From the NCBI GenBank assembly GCA_017414605.1, contig JAFQLG010000075.1, positions 1 to 16,081 of the forward strand: 16,081 nucleotides of DNA, in the 5' to 3' direction. Positions 1-5,921 of the stretch are shown here, piece by piece. The notes below the pieces were generated by a model. That model worked only from the letters and a program-made list of their open reading frames with translations, did no database searches and was not told the DNA's origin. Numbering within the stretch: position 1 is the first letter of the stretch; each line of letters begins with the position of its first letter. The DNA comes from Clostridia bacterium (GTDB taxonomy: Bacteria > Bacillota_A > Clostridia > Oscillospirales > CAG-272). The position numbers and the translations under genes were made by a program.

Positions 1-130
1 GCCCTACGGAACTCGCTTGGTAAAAGCCAAGTTGCTGCTACTCGAAAAATCTCCCTTCAACCGCCACCGGCGGCGGTCGATTTTTCTCCCTCTCGCGCCT
101 CGCCGCGCGCGTTCAAATCTCTCCCGACAA
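1..130. repeat. Structured intergenic sequence with tRNA-Ser fragments
   Basis: No gene is visible here. The stretch has three structural parts. The first is a small hairpin (CTTGG at 16-20 with CCAAG at 27-31). The second is a larger stem made of GAAAAATC (44-51) with GATTTTTC (78-85), enclosing ACCGCC/GGCGGT. The third is a GC-rich segment that shares CTCTCGCGCC (90-99) with the tRNA-Ser gene (186-195) in direct orientation, and carries a 14-base piece of its T-arm (111-124) in inverted orientation (173-186). It could be a dispersed intergenic repeat or debris of a tRNA duplication. It is not a functional tRNA, because the bases before the TTCAAAT loop do not pair with those after it. Confidence 0.4.
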
Positions 131-132
131 CG

Positions 133-158
133 AAAAAAGGACACCTTGTGGTGTCCTT
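133..158 (-). terminator. Terminator of tRNA-Ser
   Basis: On the minus strand an 8 bp stem (AGGACACC / GGTGTCCT) closes a 4-base loop and is followed by a run of six T. AACG (129-132) and CGTT (160-163) extend the stem. It begins only a few bases after the tRNA CCA end. Confidence 0.85.
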
Positions 159-162
159 TCGT

Positions 163-255
163 TGGCGGAGAAGGAGAGATTTGAACTCTCGCGCCGGGTA
201 AATCCGACCTACACCCTTAGCAGGGGCGCCTCTTCGGCCTCTTGAGTACTTCTCC
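163..255 (-). tRNA. tRNA-Ser (anticodon GCU), CCA encoded
   Basis: Read on the minus strand, this 93-base gene has a 7 bp acceptor stem (GGAGAAG with CTTCTCC), a discriminator G and an encoded CCA end (163-165). The T-arm is GAGAG-TTCAAAT-CTCTC. A long variable arm is present, typical of class II tRNAs. The anticodon loop reads CTGCTAA with anticodon GCT, so it decodes AGC/AGU serine codons. It has its own promoter upstream and a terminator directly downstream, so it is probably a single-gene transcription unit. Confidence 0.95.
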
Positions 256-256
256 A

Positions 257-315
257 AAGTATCAAACGGATCATTGATCCGAGCAAGTCATCCGTCTAAA
301 TTAACTTGCTAAACT
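257..315 (-). other. Leader of the tRNA-Ser precursor with two inverted repeats
   Basis: Between the promoter and the mature tRNA 5' end lie two clear inverted repeats: CGGATCA-T-TGATCCG (267-281) and AGCAAGT/ACTTGCT (282-288 with 304-310). Both fall in the predicted 5' leader, which RNase P would remove. Their function is unknown; they may only fold the leader or slow nuclease attack. Confidence 0.4.
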
Positions 316-343
316 ATTATACCACAATATTGGGTTTTGTCAA
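316..343 (-). promoter_or_regulatory. SigA-type promoter of tRNA-Ser
   Basis: On the minus strand a perfect -35 TTGACA (338-343) and a perfect -10 TATAAT (316-321) are separated by 16 bp. It lies about 60 bases upstream of the tRNA and points at it. Confidence 0.85.
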
Positions 344-399
344 GGGCTTTTGACTAAATTCGAAAAATAATTTTTAAGAATATTTAAGCGGCAGATTTA

Positions 400-428
400 T
401 TGCCATTTTATTTTGAGTATGATATAAT
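400..428 (+). promoter_or_regulatory. SigA-type promoter of the lipase-like gene
   Basis: The -35 TTGCCA (400-405) and -10 TATAAT (423-428) are 17 bp apart. The predicted transcript start is only about 15 bases before the Shine-Dalgarno sequence GGGAGGTGAG (438-447), giving a short leader. Confidence 0.8.
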
Positions 429-450
429 TAGCAAAAAGGGAGGTGAGGAT

Positions 451-1263
451 ATGAGCCATACACCAAAGTATCCGATACTTATGGTACACGGAATGGGATT
501 CCGCGATTTTAAGCGCATAGGCTATTGGGGAAGAATACCCGCGGCGCTTGAAGCACTTGGCTGCCGCGTGTTTTTCGGCGAGCAGGACAGCAATGCCGAC
601 ATATCTACAAACGGACGTCACCTTGCCGCAAGAATTGACGAAATACTTAAAGAAACAGGCGCGGAAAAGGTCAATATAATCGCTCATTCCAAGGGCGGAC
701 TTGACGCAAGGTATGCCATTTCAACGCTCGGCATAGCATCAAAGGTCGCATCTCTCACTACCGTTTCCACCCCTCACAACGGTTCAAAAACCATAGATAA
801 GCTATTGAAAATTCCCAAGCCATTGTATCGAATAGTGTGCTTTTTCGTTGACGTGTGGTACAGAGTTCTTGGCGATAAAAACCCGCGCACCTACGACGTT
901 ATAAAATCGTTTTCAACCGAGAGCGCCAAGGAGTTCAATGCTCAAAATCCCGATGCGGACGGCGTTTATTATCAAAGCTACGCTTTCGTTATGAAAAGAG
1001 CGACGAGCGATATGCTTATGTGGCTTCCGAACCTGGTCGTCGGTCGTATTGAAGGCGAAAACGACGGACTTTTGCCGCCTGCGGCGGTAAAATGGGGCGA
1101 ATTCCGCGGAATCTATCGCGGCGCGGGTAACCGTGGAATATCCCACTTTGACGAGATAGACATTCGCCGCAAGCATTTATCTAAAACGAAAGGCGAGGGA
1201 ATATCCAATATAGTGGATTTCTACCTTGACACAGTCAGCGAGCTTGCAAACAGAGGATTTTAA
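451..1263 (+). CDS. Lipase-like alpha/beta hydrolase, cytoplasmic
   Basis: The protein has 270 residues. It resembles the family I.1/I.2 triacylglycerol lipases and esterases. It opens with a beta strand and the oxyanion-hole motif VHGMG (residues 12-16). The nucleophile elbow is AHSKGG, with Ser80 in a GxSxG-like turn followed by LDARY. The likely acid is Asp205 (ENDGLLPP) and the likely base His232 (SHFDEID), as in those lipases. No signal peptide or membrane helix is seen, so the enzyme should act inside the cell, and its substrate cannot be read from sequence. The ATG at 451 is chosen because GGGAGGTGAG precedes it; the frame is open back to an ATG at 400, but that one lies inside the promoter. 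It is a single gene with its own promoter and a terminator shared with pyk. Confidence 0.85.
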   Translation: MSHTPKYPILMVHGMGFRDFKRIGYWGRIPAALEALGCRVFFGEQDSNADISTNGRHLAARIDEILKETGAEKVNIIAHSKGGLDARYAISTLGIASKVASLTTVSTPHNGSKTIDKLLKIPKPLYRIVCFFVDVWYRVLGDKNPRTYDVIKSFSTESAKEFNAQNPDADGVYYQSYAFVMKRATSDMLMWLPNLVVGRIEGENDGLLPPAAVKWGEFRGIYRGAGNRGISHFDEIDIRRKHLSKTKGEGISNIVDFYLDTVSELANRGF

Positions 1264-1300
1264 TAAAAATATCCCCGAGGGTGTTCCCCCTCGGGGTTTG
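1264..1300. terminator. Bidirectional terminator between the hydrolase and pyk
   Basis: A 9 bp GC-rich stem (CCCCGAGGG 1273-1281 with CCCTCGGGG 1288-1296) has T-rich sequence on both outer sides: TTTGCTTT on the plus strand and ATTTTTATTA on the minus strand. It separates two convergent genes. Confidence 0.85.
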
Positions 1301-1302
1301 CT

Positions 1303-2715
1303 TTATATATCTTCAATTTTGATAAGATTAGTCTTACCCGTTTGTCCGGTGGTGTCACCACCCGTGATAACTATCTTGTCGCCCTTGTTAAGATCAAGAG
1401 CCTTTGCGGTGATCTTCTTTGCCGTGTAGAAAAGCACGTCGGTTGAGGTGAACTTTTCGCACATCGCAGGGATAACGCCCCAGGAGAGTGCAAGGCGGCG
1501 CCAGGTCGTTTCGTCGGTTGTAAGACCGATTATGTCAACGGGAGCGCGGAAACGCGAAACCATTCGTGCAGTCATACCCGAAAGGGAGCAGGCGACGATA
1601 GCCTTTGCGTTGATGTCTATTGCCATTCCGCATGTGGAGTGCGAGATCGCGTCCACGGTGTTCTTTATCTTGAACTCGGCATTGTAGAAGCGCTTTTTGT
1701 AGTCAATAGTGCTTTCGGTGGTCTCGGCGATCTTTGCCATGGTCTTTACGGACTGAATAGGATATTTACCCGCCGCGGTCTCGCCAGAGAGCATGATGGC
1801 GCTGGTACCGTCATAAACGGCATTGGCGATGTCGCTTATCTCGGCTCTGGTGGGGCGCGAGTTGTGGATCATGGACTCCAGCATCTCGGTTGCGGTGATA
1901 ACGCGTTTGCCGAGCAGACGGCATTTCGTAATAAGCTTTTTCTGGATGGAGGGCAGCTGCTCAAAGGGTATCTCAACGCCCATATCGCCGCGCGCAACCA
2001 TGATTCCGTCACAGTATTGGCATATCTCGTCTATGTTGTCAACGCCTGACTGATTTTCTATCTTTGCGATAAGCTCGATGTTCTCGGCGCCGAGCTCGTC
2101 CAGGTATTCGTGAACGTCGATGAGGTCCTGCTTGCCCGAAACAAAGGAGCAGGCAATGTAGTCAACGCCGTTTTCAACGCCGAATTTAATGTCGCTCTTG
2201 TCCTGATCGGAAAGGTACTTTTGCTTCATGACCTTACCGGGGAAGCTCATGCTCTTTCTATCGGAAAGCTCACCGCCGCAAACAACGCGACATTTGATGT
2301 CCGCGCCCTCAATACTCTGAACCTCAAAGGTCAGAAGACCGTTGTTGAGCAGTATGGTATCGCCAACGGAAAGCTCCTCGGGGAGCTTAGGGTAGCTTAC
2401 CGAAACGATGCTATCGTTACCGACAACGTCGTTTGCCGTAAAGGTAAAGTCCACTCCGTCCGCAAGCATTATTTTGCCGCCCTCAAAGGTTTTGATGCGG
2501 AACTCGGGACCCTTTGTGTCAAGCATTATGGCAATGGGCATATCAAGCTCTGCGCGCACCTTTTTGATGGATTCTATTCTTTTGAGGTGGTCCTCGTGTG
2601 TGTTATGTGAAAAATTGAGGCGGGCAACGTTCATTCCCGCAAGACACAGACCCTTGAGCGTTTCTTCGCTCTGGCTGGCGGGGCCTATGGTGCAAACTAT
2701 TTTTGTCTTACGCAA
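1303..2715 (-). CDS. pyk: Pyruvate kinase
   Basis: This is the last glycolytic enzyme, converting phosphoenolpyruvate and ADP to pyruvate and ATP in the cytoplasm. At 470 residues it has the usual three-domain bacterial length. It lacks the extra C-terminal PEP-utiliser-like domain found in Bacillus enzymes. Visible hallmarks are the N-terminal KTKIVCTIGPAS, the active-site loop with Arg32, Asn34 and Ser36, LDTKGPEFR near residue 65, AKIENQ, MVARGDMGVEIP, and the long signature ending in SGETAAGKYP. The start is TTG (2713-2715). It is supported by the family N-terminus and by AAGGAG (complement of 2723-2728) seven bases upstream; there is no better ATG. The gene stands alone, with a strong promoter and a shared terminator. 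Confidence 0.97.
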   Translation of the reverse strand: MRKTKIVCTIGPASQSEETLKGLCLAGMNVARLNFSHNTHEDHLKRIESIKKVRAELDMPIAIMLDTKGPEFRIKTFEGGKIMLADGVDFTFTANDVVGNDSIVSVSYPKLPEELSVGDTILLNNGLLTFEVQSIEGADIKCRVVCGGELSDRKSMSFPGKVMKQKYLSDQDKSDIKFGVENGVDYIACSFVSGKQDLIDVHEYLDELGAENIELIAKIENQSGVDNIDEICQYCDGIMVARGDMGVEIPFEQLPSIQKKLITKCRLLGKRVITATEMLESMIHNSRPTRAEISDIANAVYDGTSAIMLSGETAAGKYPIQSVKTMAKIAETTESTIDYKKRFYNAEFKIKNTVDAISHSTCGMAIDINAKAIVACSLSGMTARMVSRFRAPVDIIGLTTDETTWRRLALSWGVIPAMCEKFTSTDVLFYTAKKITAKALDLNKGDKIVITGGDTTGQTGKTNLIKIEDI

Positions 2716-2722
2716 TTTTTAT

Positions 2723-2728
2723 CTCCTT
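2723..2728 (-). promoter_or_regulatory. Ribosome binding site fixing the TTG start of pyk
   Basis: AAGGAG on the minus strand lies seven bases before the TTG codon and is the only good ribosome binding site near the conserved N-terminus. Confidence 0.8.
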
Positions 2729-2801
2729 ATGGGCAAAAAGCCTTTTTTATTTACTGTTCGTTTGTGCTCTCAAAAAGCTCGGCACAAATAACACCGATTT
2801 A

Positions 2802-2830
2802 ATTATACCAACCTCACGCCCACAAGTCAA
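2802..2830 (-). promoter_or_regulatory. SigA-type promoter of pyk
   Basis: On the minus strand the -35 TTGACT (2825-2830) and -10 TATAAT (2802-2807) are separated by exactly 17 bp. The predicted leader is about 80 bases. Confidence 0.85.
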
Positions 2831-2862
2831 GAGATGCGCGCAAAAAATACGACGGCTTTCGA

Positions 2863-2913
2863 CCGTTTTCTCACACTATGAAGGTGACACTTCCATAAAA
2901 TTAGTGAAAACCG
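2863..2913. repeat. Nested inverted repeat between divergent promoters
   Basis: Outer arms GTTTTC..CACTA (2865-2878) and TAGTGAAAAC (2902-2911) flank an inner dyad GAAgGTG-A-CACTTC (2880-2893). It lies outside both predicted transcripts, upstream of the pyk promoter and of the protease operon promoter. A DNA-level regulator site is therefore more likely than an RNA hairpin. No family assignment is possible. Confidence 0.35.
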
Positions 2914-2955
2914 ATGAATTTTGCTTAAAATTGACATATTCTCGCGTTTTTGTGA

Positions 2956-2984
2956 TTGACAAATAAATTTTGCGGTGCTATAAT
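2956..2984 (+). promoter_or_regulatory. Consensus SigA promoter (P1) of the protease/SPFH operon
   Basis: A perfect -35 TTGACA (2956-2961) and a perfect -10 TATAAT (2979-2984) are separated by 17 bp. The transcript would have a leader of about 195 bases before the protease gene, unless it ends earlier as a small RNA. Confidence 0.85.
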
Positions 2985-2990
2985 AATTAT

Positions 2991-3130
2991 GTATATTTTT
3001 CTAATTGCGATATGATAGGATCTGGATGCTTCTTTGCGTTTTATATCAGGCAGGTGCAACTCGCGCAAGACTTGAGGCTCCAAATCCGAGTTTCCCATAT
3101 TTTTGACTGTTAAAAAAGCGCAGATCCGTT
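2991..3130 (+). ncRNA. Candidate structured leader or small RNA, family not recognised
   Basis: The region downstream of P1 has no open reading frame of note but contains complementary segments. GGATCTGGA (3018-3026) can pair with TCCAAATCC (3079-3087, one mismatch), enclosing a TTGCG/CGCAA stem (3034-3038 with 3064-3068). Alternatively, GGATCTG (3018-3024) pairs perfectly with CAGATCC (3121-3127). The two pairings exclude each other, as in many riboswitches or attenuators. I could not match the conserved core of any riboswitch I know (TPP, THF, ZTP, fluoride, c-di-GMP, T-box) nor SRP RNA. No clear U-run terminator follows. The boundaries are guesses. Confidence 0.35.
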
Positions 3131-3142
3131 ATTCTTATATTG

Positions 3143-3171
3143 TTGACAGTAGAATTTGCTTAGTTTATAAG
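3143..3171 (+). promoter_or_regulatory. Possible second promoter (P2) just before the protease gene
   Basis: TTGACA (3143-3148) and TATAAG (3166-3171) are 17 bp apart. Its start site would fall around 3177, inside the Shine-Dalgarno sequence AGAGGAG (3175-3181), so its mRNA would have almost no leader. It may be real but inefficiently translated, or fortuitous. Confidence 0.4.
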
Positions 3172-3187
3172 AGAAGAGGAGAATAAA

Positions 3188-4186
3188 ATGGCTTACAACT
3201 GTAAATGCTGTGGTGGCGATGTCAATGCGGACGGCAATGGCTTTAAGTGCCCCTTCTGCGGCGCAAAATTTGCTTCTGCCGAGGAGCTGATAGTAAAGCG
3301 CAAGCCCGTGACAAAAGTTACTGCAGTAAAAGCTCCTGCGGCAAAAACGCCCGAACCAAATGCCGAAAAGCAGCAGTCGATCAACGTCAAGGAGCAAGCT
3401 TGCGTACCCGCTGTGGAAACGGAGATGGCTTCCGAGGACATTTATGAAAAGAACTGCCGCGGCGTTGTCGAGATCTTGACCGAATCGGGTCGCGCATCGG
3501 GATTTCTGATCTCACAAAAGGGGTTGGTGCTGACCAATGCCCATGCTGTTCTGAGTAGTGGAGGATCGCCCTGCTCGGACATTTACGTAAAGCACGCGGG
3601 CGTCCGCATCAAAGCCAAGCTGATCGCCATTGGTAATACCGACAATTCAGATCCTCATAACGTGGATCTGGCGCTTCTTGCCATGGAGAGCGTGCCCGAA
3701 GAGGCAAAGGCACTTACGCTTGGAGAGTCCTCAAGGGTCAGAATAGGACAGCACGTATATTATATCGGCAATTCCAAGGGCGAGGGACTTTGTATGACTG
3801 CGGGAATCGTTAGTGATATCAACCGCAAGCTTGGAGAGAGATATTTTATCATGACCGATGCCGCAACTAATCCCGGAAACTCGGGAGGCCCGCTGTTTAA
3901 TGAAGAGGGCAACGTTATCGGCGTTCACGTATCTGTCCGAATTGAAGCGGACGGCATGAAATATGCCATACCCGTTGATGCTGCCAGGGTATTTTTGAAC
4001 ACGGTTGAGGATAGGCTTGAGCTTCCGCACGATACGTTGGCGGATAATCTGATCCCAAGAAGTGAAGCTTCAACGGAAAGCCTGGGCGCAGGAGTTGTAT
4101 TGACGCTTGTGCTTTCGGGAATATCTCTGTTGGTCAAAAACATAGAATTCATAAAAGAGATCATTGATACCATCAAGGGAAACTAA
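3188..4186 (+). CDS. Zinc-ribbon, trypsin-like (S1C/HtrA-type) protease with C-terminal membrane helix
   Basis: The protein has 332 residues in three parts. Residues 1-28 form a zinc ribbon (Cys5/Cys8 and Cys21/Cys24). A Lys/Ala/Pro-rich linker follows to about residue 80. Residues 85-275 form a trypsin-like domain with the full triad: His119 (LTNAHAV), Asp160 (NVDLALL) and Ser232 (NPGNSGGPLF). No PDZ domain follows, unlike HtrA/DegP. The C-terminus has one hydrophobic helix (about 300-316) and a 16-residue tail. With no signal peptide and a zinc ribbon in front, the catalytic part is probably cytosolic and held at the membrane by its tail; this topology is inferred. It is the first gene of a four-gene operon, 30 bases before the SPFH gene, with AGAGGAG before its ATG. 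It probably cleaves or senses misassembled membrane proteins; the substrate is unknown. Confidence 0.85.
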   Translation: MAYNCKCCGGDVNADGNGFKCPFCGAKFASAEELIVKRKPVTKVTAVKAPAAKTPEPNAEKQQSINVKEQACVPAVETEMASEDIYEKNCRGVVEILTESGRASGFLISQKGLVLTNAHAVLSSGGSPCSDIYVKHAGVRIKAKLIAIGNTDNSDPHNVDLALLAMESVPEEAKALTLGESSRVRIGQHVYYIGNSKGEGLCMTAGIVSDINRKLGERYFIMTDAATNPGNSGGPLFNEEGNVIGVHVSVRIEADGMKYAIPVDAARVFLNTVEDRLELPHDTLADNLIPRSEASTESLGAGVVLTLVLSGISLLVKNIEFIKEIIDTIKGN

Positions 4187-4216
4187 ATATCATATCAATA
4201 GAAAGGAAAAAGAAAA

Positions 4217-4936
4217 ATGTTTTTCAAGAAGAAAAAGAAAGGCTCAGTTGAGATCAAGCTGGGCAAAGATCAGTTCTGCCGCGTTTTAGAGGAAAGAGCA
4301 GAGGACTGCCACCACAAGTATTGCATCGATACCGATGCGGATCAGTACAACCTTTTGTATAGAAATGGACAGTTTTTGGGTATGCCCACCCCCTTTGGCG
4401 GCTCTATCTGGCCTTTCTCCATAGACCCCACCAGACCCGGCTCCAGAGGTCAGAAAAAGCAGTTTAACCGCGCAAAGATCGTTTGCATTTCCAAGGACTT
4501 TAACCTCAAGGTAAATTGGGGAACCAGAACTCCTTACGTTATGGCAGACTATGAGACCAAAGAGGCTTATACCGTTGGTGCGAGCGGCGTGTTCTACGTT
4601 GAGATAGACACAAACGATGCTGCGCGCAGCGCGGATAGATTCTACAGAAAGTGTCTTACCCAGAGAGATGCAGAGCTCTTTAACACCGAGGAGCTCAGAG
4701 ATTTCCTCAGCGAAGTTTTCGTAAACGAGATAGGCGCTAAGATCCAGGATTACCTGGAGGGTAACCAGCGCACTCTTTCCAATATGGTTGGACTCCAGCC
4801 CTCTGAGTTTTTGAAGATAAGCGAAGAGCTTTATCCCAAGATGAAGGATATTTTTGCTCAGTATGGTCTTACTCTCGTTGGCGTAAGCAGCAGCTCCATG
4901 CTTGGCAGATTAGTAGTTAACCCTGTAAATAACTAA
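4217..4936 (+). CDS. SPFH/band-7-like protein, YdjI type
   Basis: The protein has 239 residues. It begins with a strongly basic tip (FFKKKKK) and then resembles the YdjI/'virion core' branch of the SPFH superfamily. Signs are the central VNWGTRTPYVMADYE segment, the following GASGVFYVEIDTNDAARSADRFYRK region, and a helical C-terminal half with NEIGAKIQDYLE. There is no membrane helix, so it would bind the membrane peripherally, perhaps through the basic Phe-containing N-terminus. SPFH proteins form membrane-associated oligomers and often partner with proteases; in Bacillus subtilis ydjI lies in the pspA-ydjGHI stress operon. AAAGGA lies nine bases before the ATG. The stop overlaps the ribosome binding site of the next gene, so translation is probably coupled. 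Confidence 0.75.
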   Translation: MFFKKKKKGSVEIKLGKDQFCRVLEERAEDCHHKYCIDTDADQYNLLYRNGQFLGMPTPFGGSIWPFSIDPTRPGSRGQKKQFNRAKIVCISKDFNLKVNWGTRTPYVMADYETKEAYTVGASGVFYVEIDTNDAARSADRFYRKCLTQRDAELFNTEELRDFLSEVFVNEIGAKIQDYLEGNQRTLSNMVGLQPSEFLKISEELYPKMKDIFAQYGLTLVGVSSSSMLGRLVVNPVNN

Positions 4937-4949
4937 AGGAGAAGCAACT

Positions 4950-5273
4950 ATGGGATTCTTTAAGAGATCATTTCAGAAAAACGTAACTCGCGATAACGAG
5001 TTTTTCAAAAATTTCGCAATAAAGCTCAATACCCTGATGCGCTATACCGAGGCAAACGAAAAGGTAACCGCTGAGCTCAAAAAGCTCCAGAACGATTTCC
5101 AGTATACCGTTGCTACCTCGGACAGACACGCAAAGAAGAACGAGCACAATATTGAAAAGATGTATGATGAGCTTAAGGCTATGCTCCAGCAGCCTACCTG
5201 GGATGAGCAGCAGGTATTGCTTCTCGTAAGAAATATGGGTGCTGAGATCGATGAGATCAACTCTATGAGATAA
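4950..5273 (+). CDS. Short coiled-coil protein of the protease/SPFH operon
   Basis: I do not recognise this 107-residue family. It starts with an amphipathic basic segment (MGFFKRSFQKN), similar in character to the start of the SPFH protein. The rest is charged and helical: residues 25-80 look like a coiled coil, and residues 85-107 form a second helix ending in EIDEINSMR. There are no cysteines, signal peptide or membrane helix. Its ribosome binding site AAAGGAG (4935-4941) overlaps the stop of the SPFH gene. The position and matching N-terminus suggest a structural partner that sits on the membrane beside the SPFH oligomer; this is inference only. Confidence 0.7.
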   Translation: MGFFKRSFQKNVTRDNEFFKNFAIKLNTLMRYTEANEKVTAELKKLQNDFQYTVATSDRHAKKNEHNIEKMYDELKAMLQQPTWDEQQVLLLVRNMGAEIDEINSMR

Positions 5274-5293
5274 GCAAAGGCTTTTGGTGAATT

Positions 5294-5842
5294 ATGACTC
5301 TTGATACATATCAATGTCCGCAATGCGGCGCTGTCATGTCACAAACGGGCGCCGATCTTAACGCGGCTCGCTACCGTTGCGGTTGCTGCGGATTTATGAA
5401 GTCCGTTTCCTTGAATGATGGAAATACGGAATATGAGCAGAAGAGAAGCGATATTCTTTGCCGCATCAGAGTTGGCTTTGTGGATTGGAGAGTTACCCAA
5501 TGGCAAACTATCCAAAGAGAGCTTTTGGACTTTATCAGCAGATATGAGGCGGCAAGGGCCGATATGCAATTGCAGATGGGCATTGTTGCCTGCATTACCA
5601 ACGGATTTCAGACGATGGATGCCGAAAAGTATCATCAGTGCAAGCGTCTGTTCAAAGTTACCGAAAAAATGTACAAGCAGCAGTTGAAGATACTTAAAAA
5701 GCAGTCCGACACCAAGCTTTATGAATCGGTAAGCGATTATAAGAACTGGCGCGCAAAGTACAAGAAGTGCCGCAACGATTACAGAAACACAAAGCTTATA
5801 TGGAAGGCAGTGTTCTTCGTTTTCAAAAAGGTGGCATTCTGA
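5294..5842 (+). CDS. Zinc-ribbon and coiled-coil protein, last gene of the operon
   Basis: The protein has 182 residues. An N-terminal zinc ribbon (Cys8/Cys11 and Cys29/Cys32, with an extra Cys31) is followed by a long helical region (about 45-165) rich in Lys, Gln and Glu. It ends in a short hydrophobic stretch (LIWKAVFFVF, about 168-177) with basic residues around it, which could insert into or lie on the membrane. I do not know the family. The zinc ribbon echoes that of the protease at the head of the operon. The ribosome binding site is weak (GGTGA at 5286-5290, close to the ATG), and the gene starts 20 bases after the coiled-coil gene, so coupled translation is likely. A strong terminator follows. 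Confidence 0.7.
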   Translation: MTLDTYQCPQCGAVMSQTGADLNAARYRCGCCGFMKSVSLNDGNTEYEQKRSDILCRIRVGFVDWRVTQWQTIQRELLDFISRYEAARADMQLQMGIVACITNGFQTMDAEKYHQCKRLFKVTEKMYKQQLKILKKQSDTKLYESVSDYKNWRAKYKKCRNDYRNTKLIWKAVFFVFKKVAF

Positions 5843-5880
5843 TAGCTCGCCCAACTCCAAAGCGATTTGTGACAAATAAT

Positions 5881-5918
5881 AAAAGGCAATATCACCGAGT
5901 GTGATATTGCCTTTTTTT
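5881..5918. terminator. Bidirectional terminator between the protease operon and spoIVB
   Basis: A 15 bp perfect stem (5881-5895 with 5901-5915) with loop CGAGT has an A-run on one side and a T-run on the other. It works for both converging units. Confidence 0.92.
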
Positions 5919-5921
5919 CGT

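Noticed and set aside
87..130. A second tRNA gene on the plus strand ending near 130
   Set aside because: Only a TTCAAAT-like loop is present; the T-stem does not pair and no acceptor, anticodon or CCA end fits.
400..450. Longer N-terminus for the lipase-like protein
   Set aside because: The earlier ATG lies within the promoter region, while a strong ribosome binding site precedes the ATG at 451 where family similarity begins.
1639..2610. Long plus-strand open frames inside pyk
   Set aside because: They are antisense to a clearly recognised gene, have no ribosome binding sites or family motifs, and arise from its codon pattern.
2931..2960. Another promoter starting with TTGACA at 2931
   Set aside because: No acceptable -10 sequence lies at the right distance; the following TTGACA at 2956 has a perfect partner.
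3015..3040. GATCTGGAT resembling the TPP riboswitch core
   Set aside because: The CTGAGA segment and the rest of the TPP core are missing, and the downstream genes are not thiamine-related.
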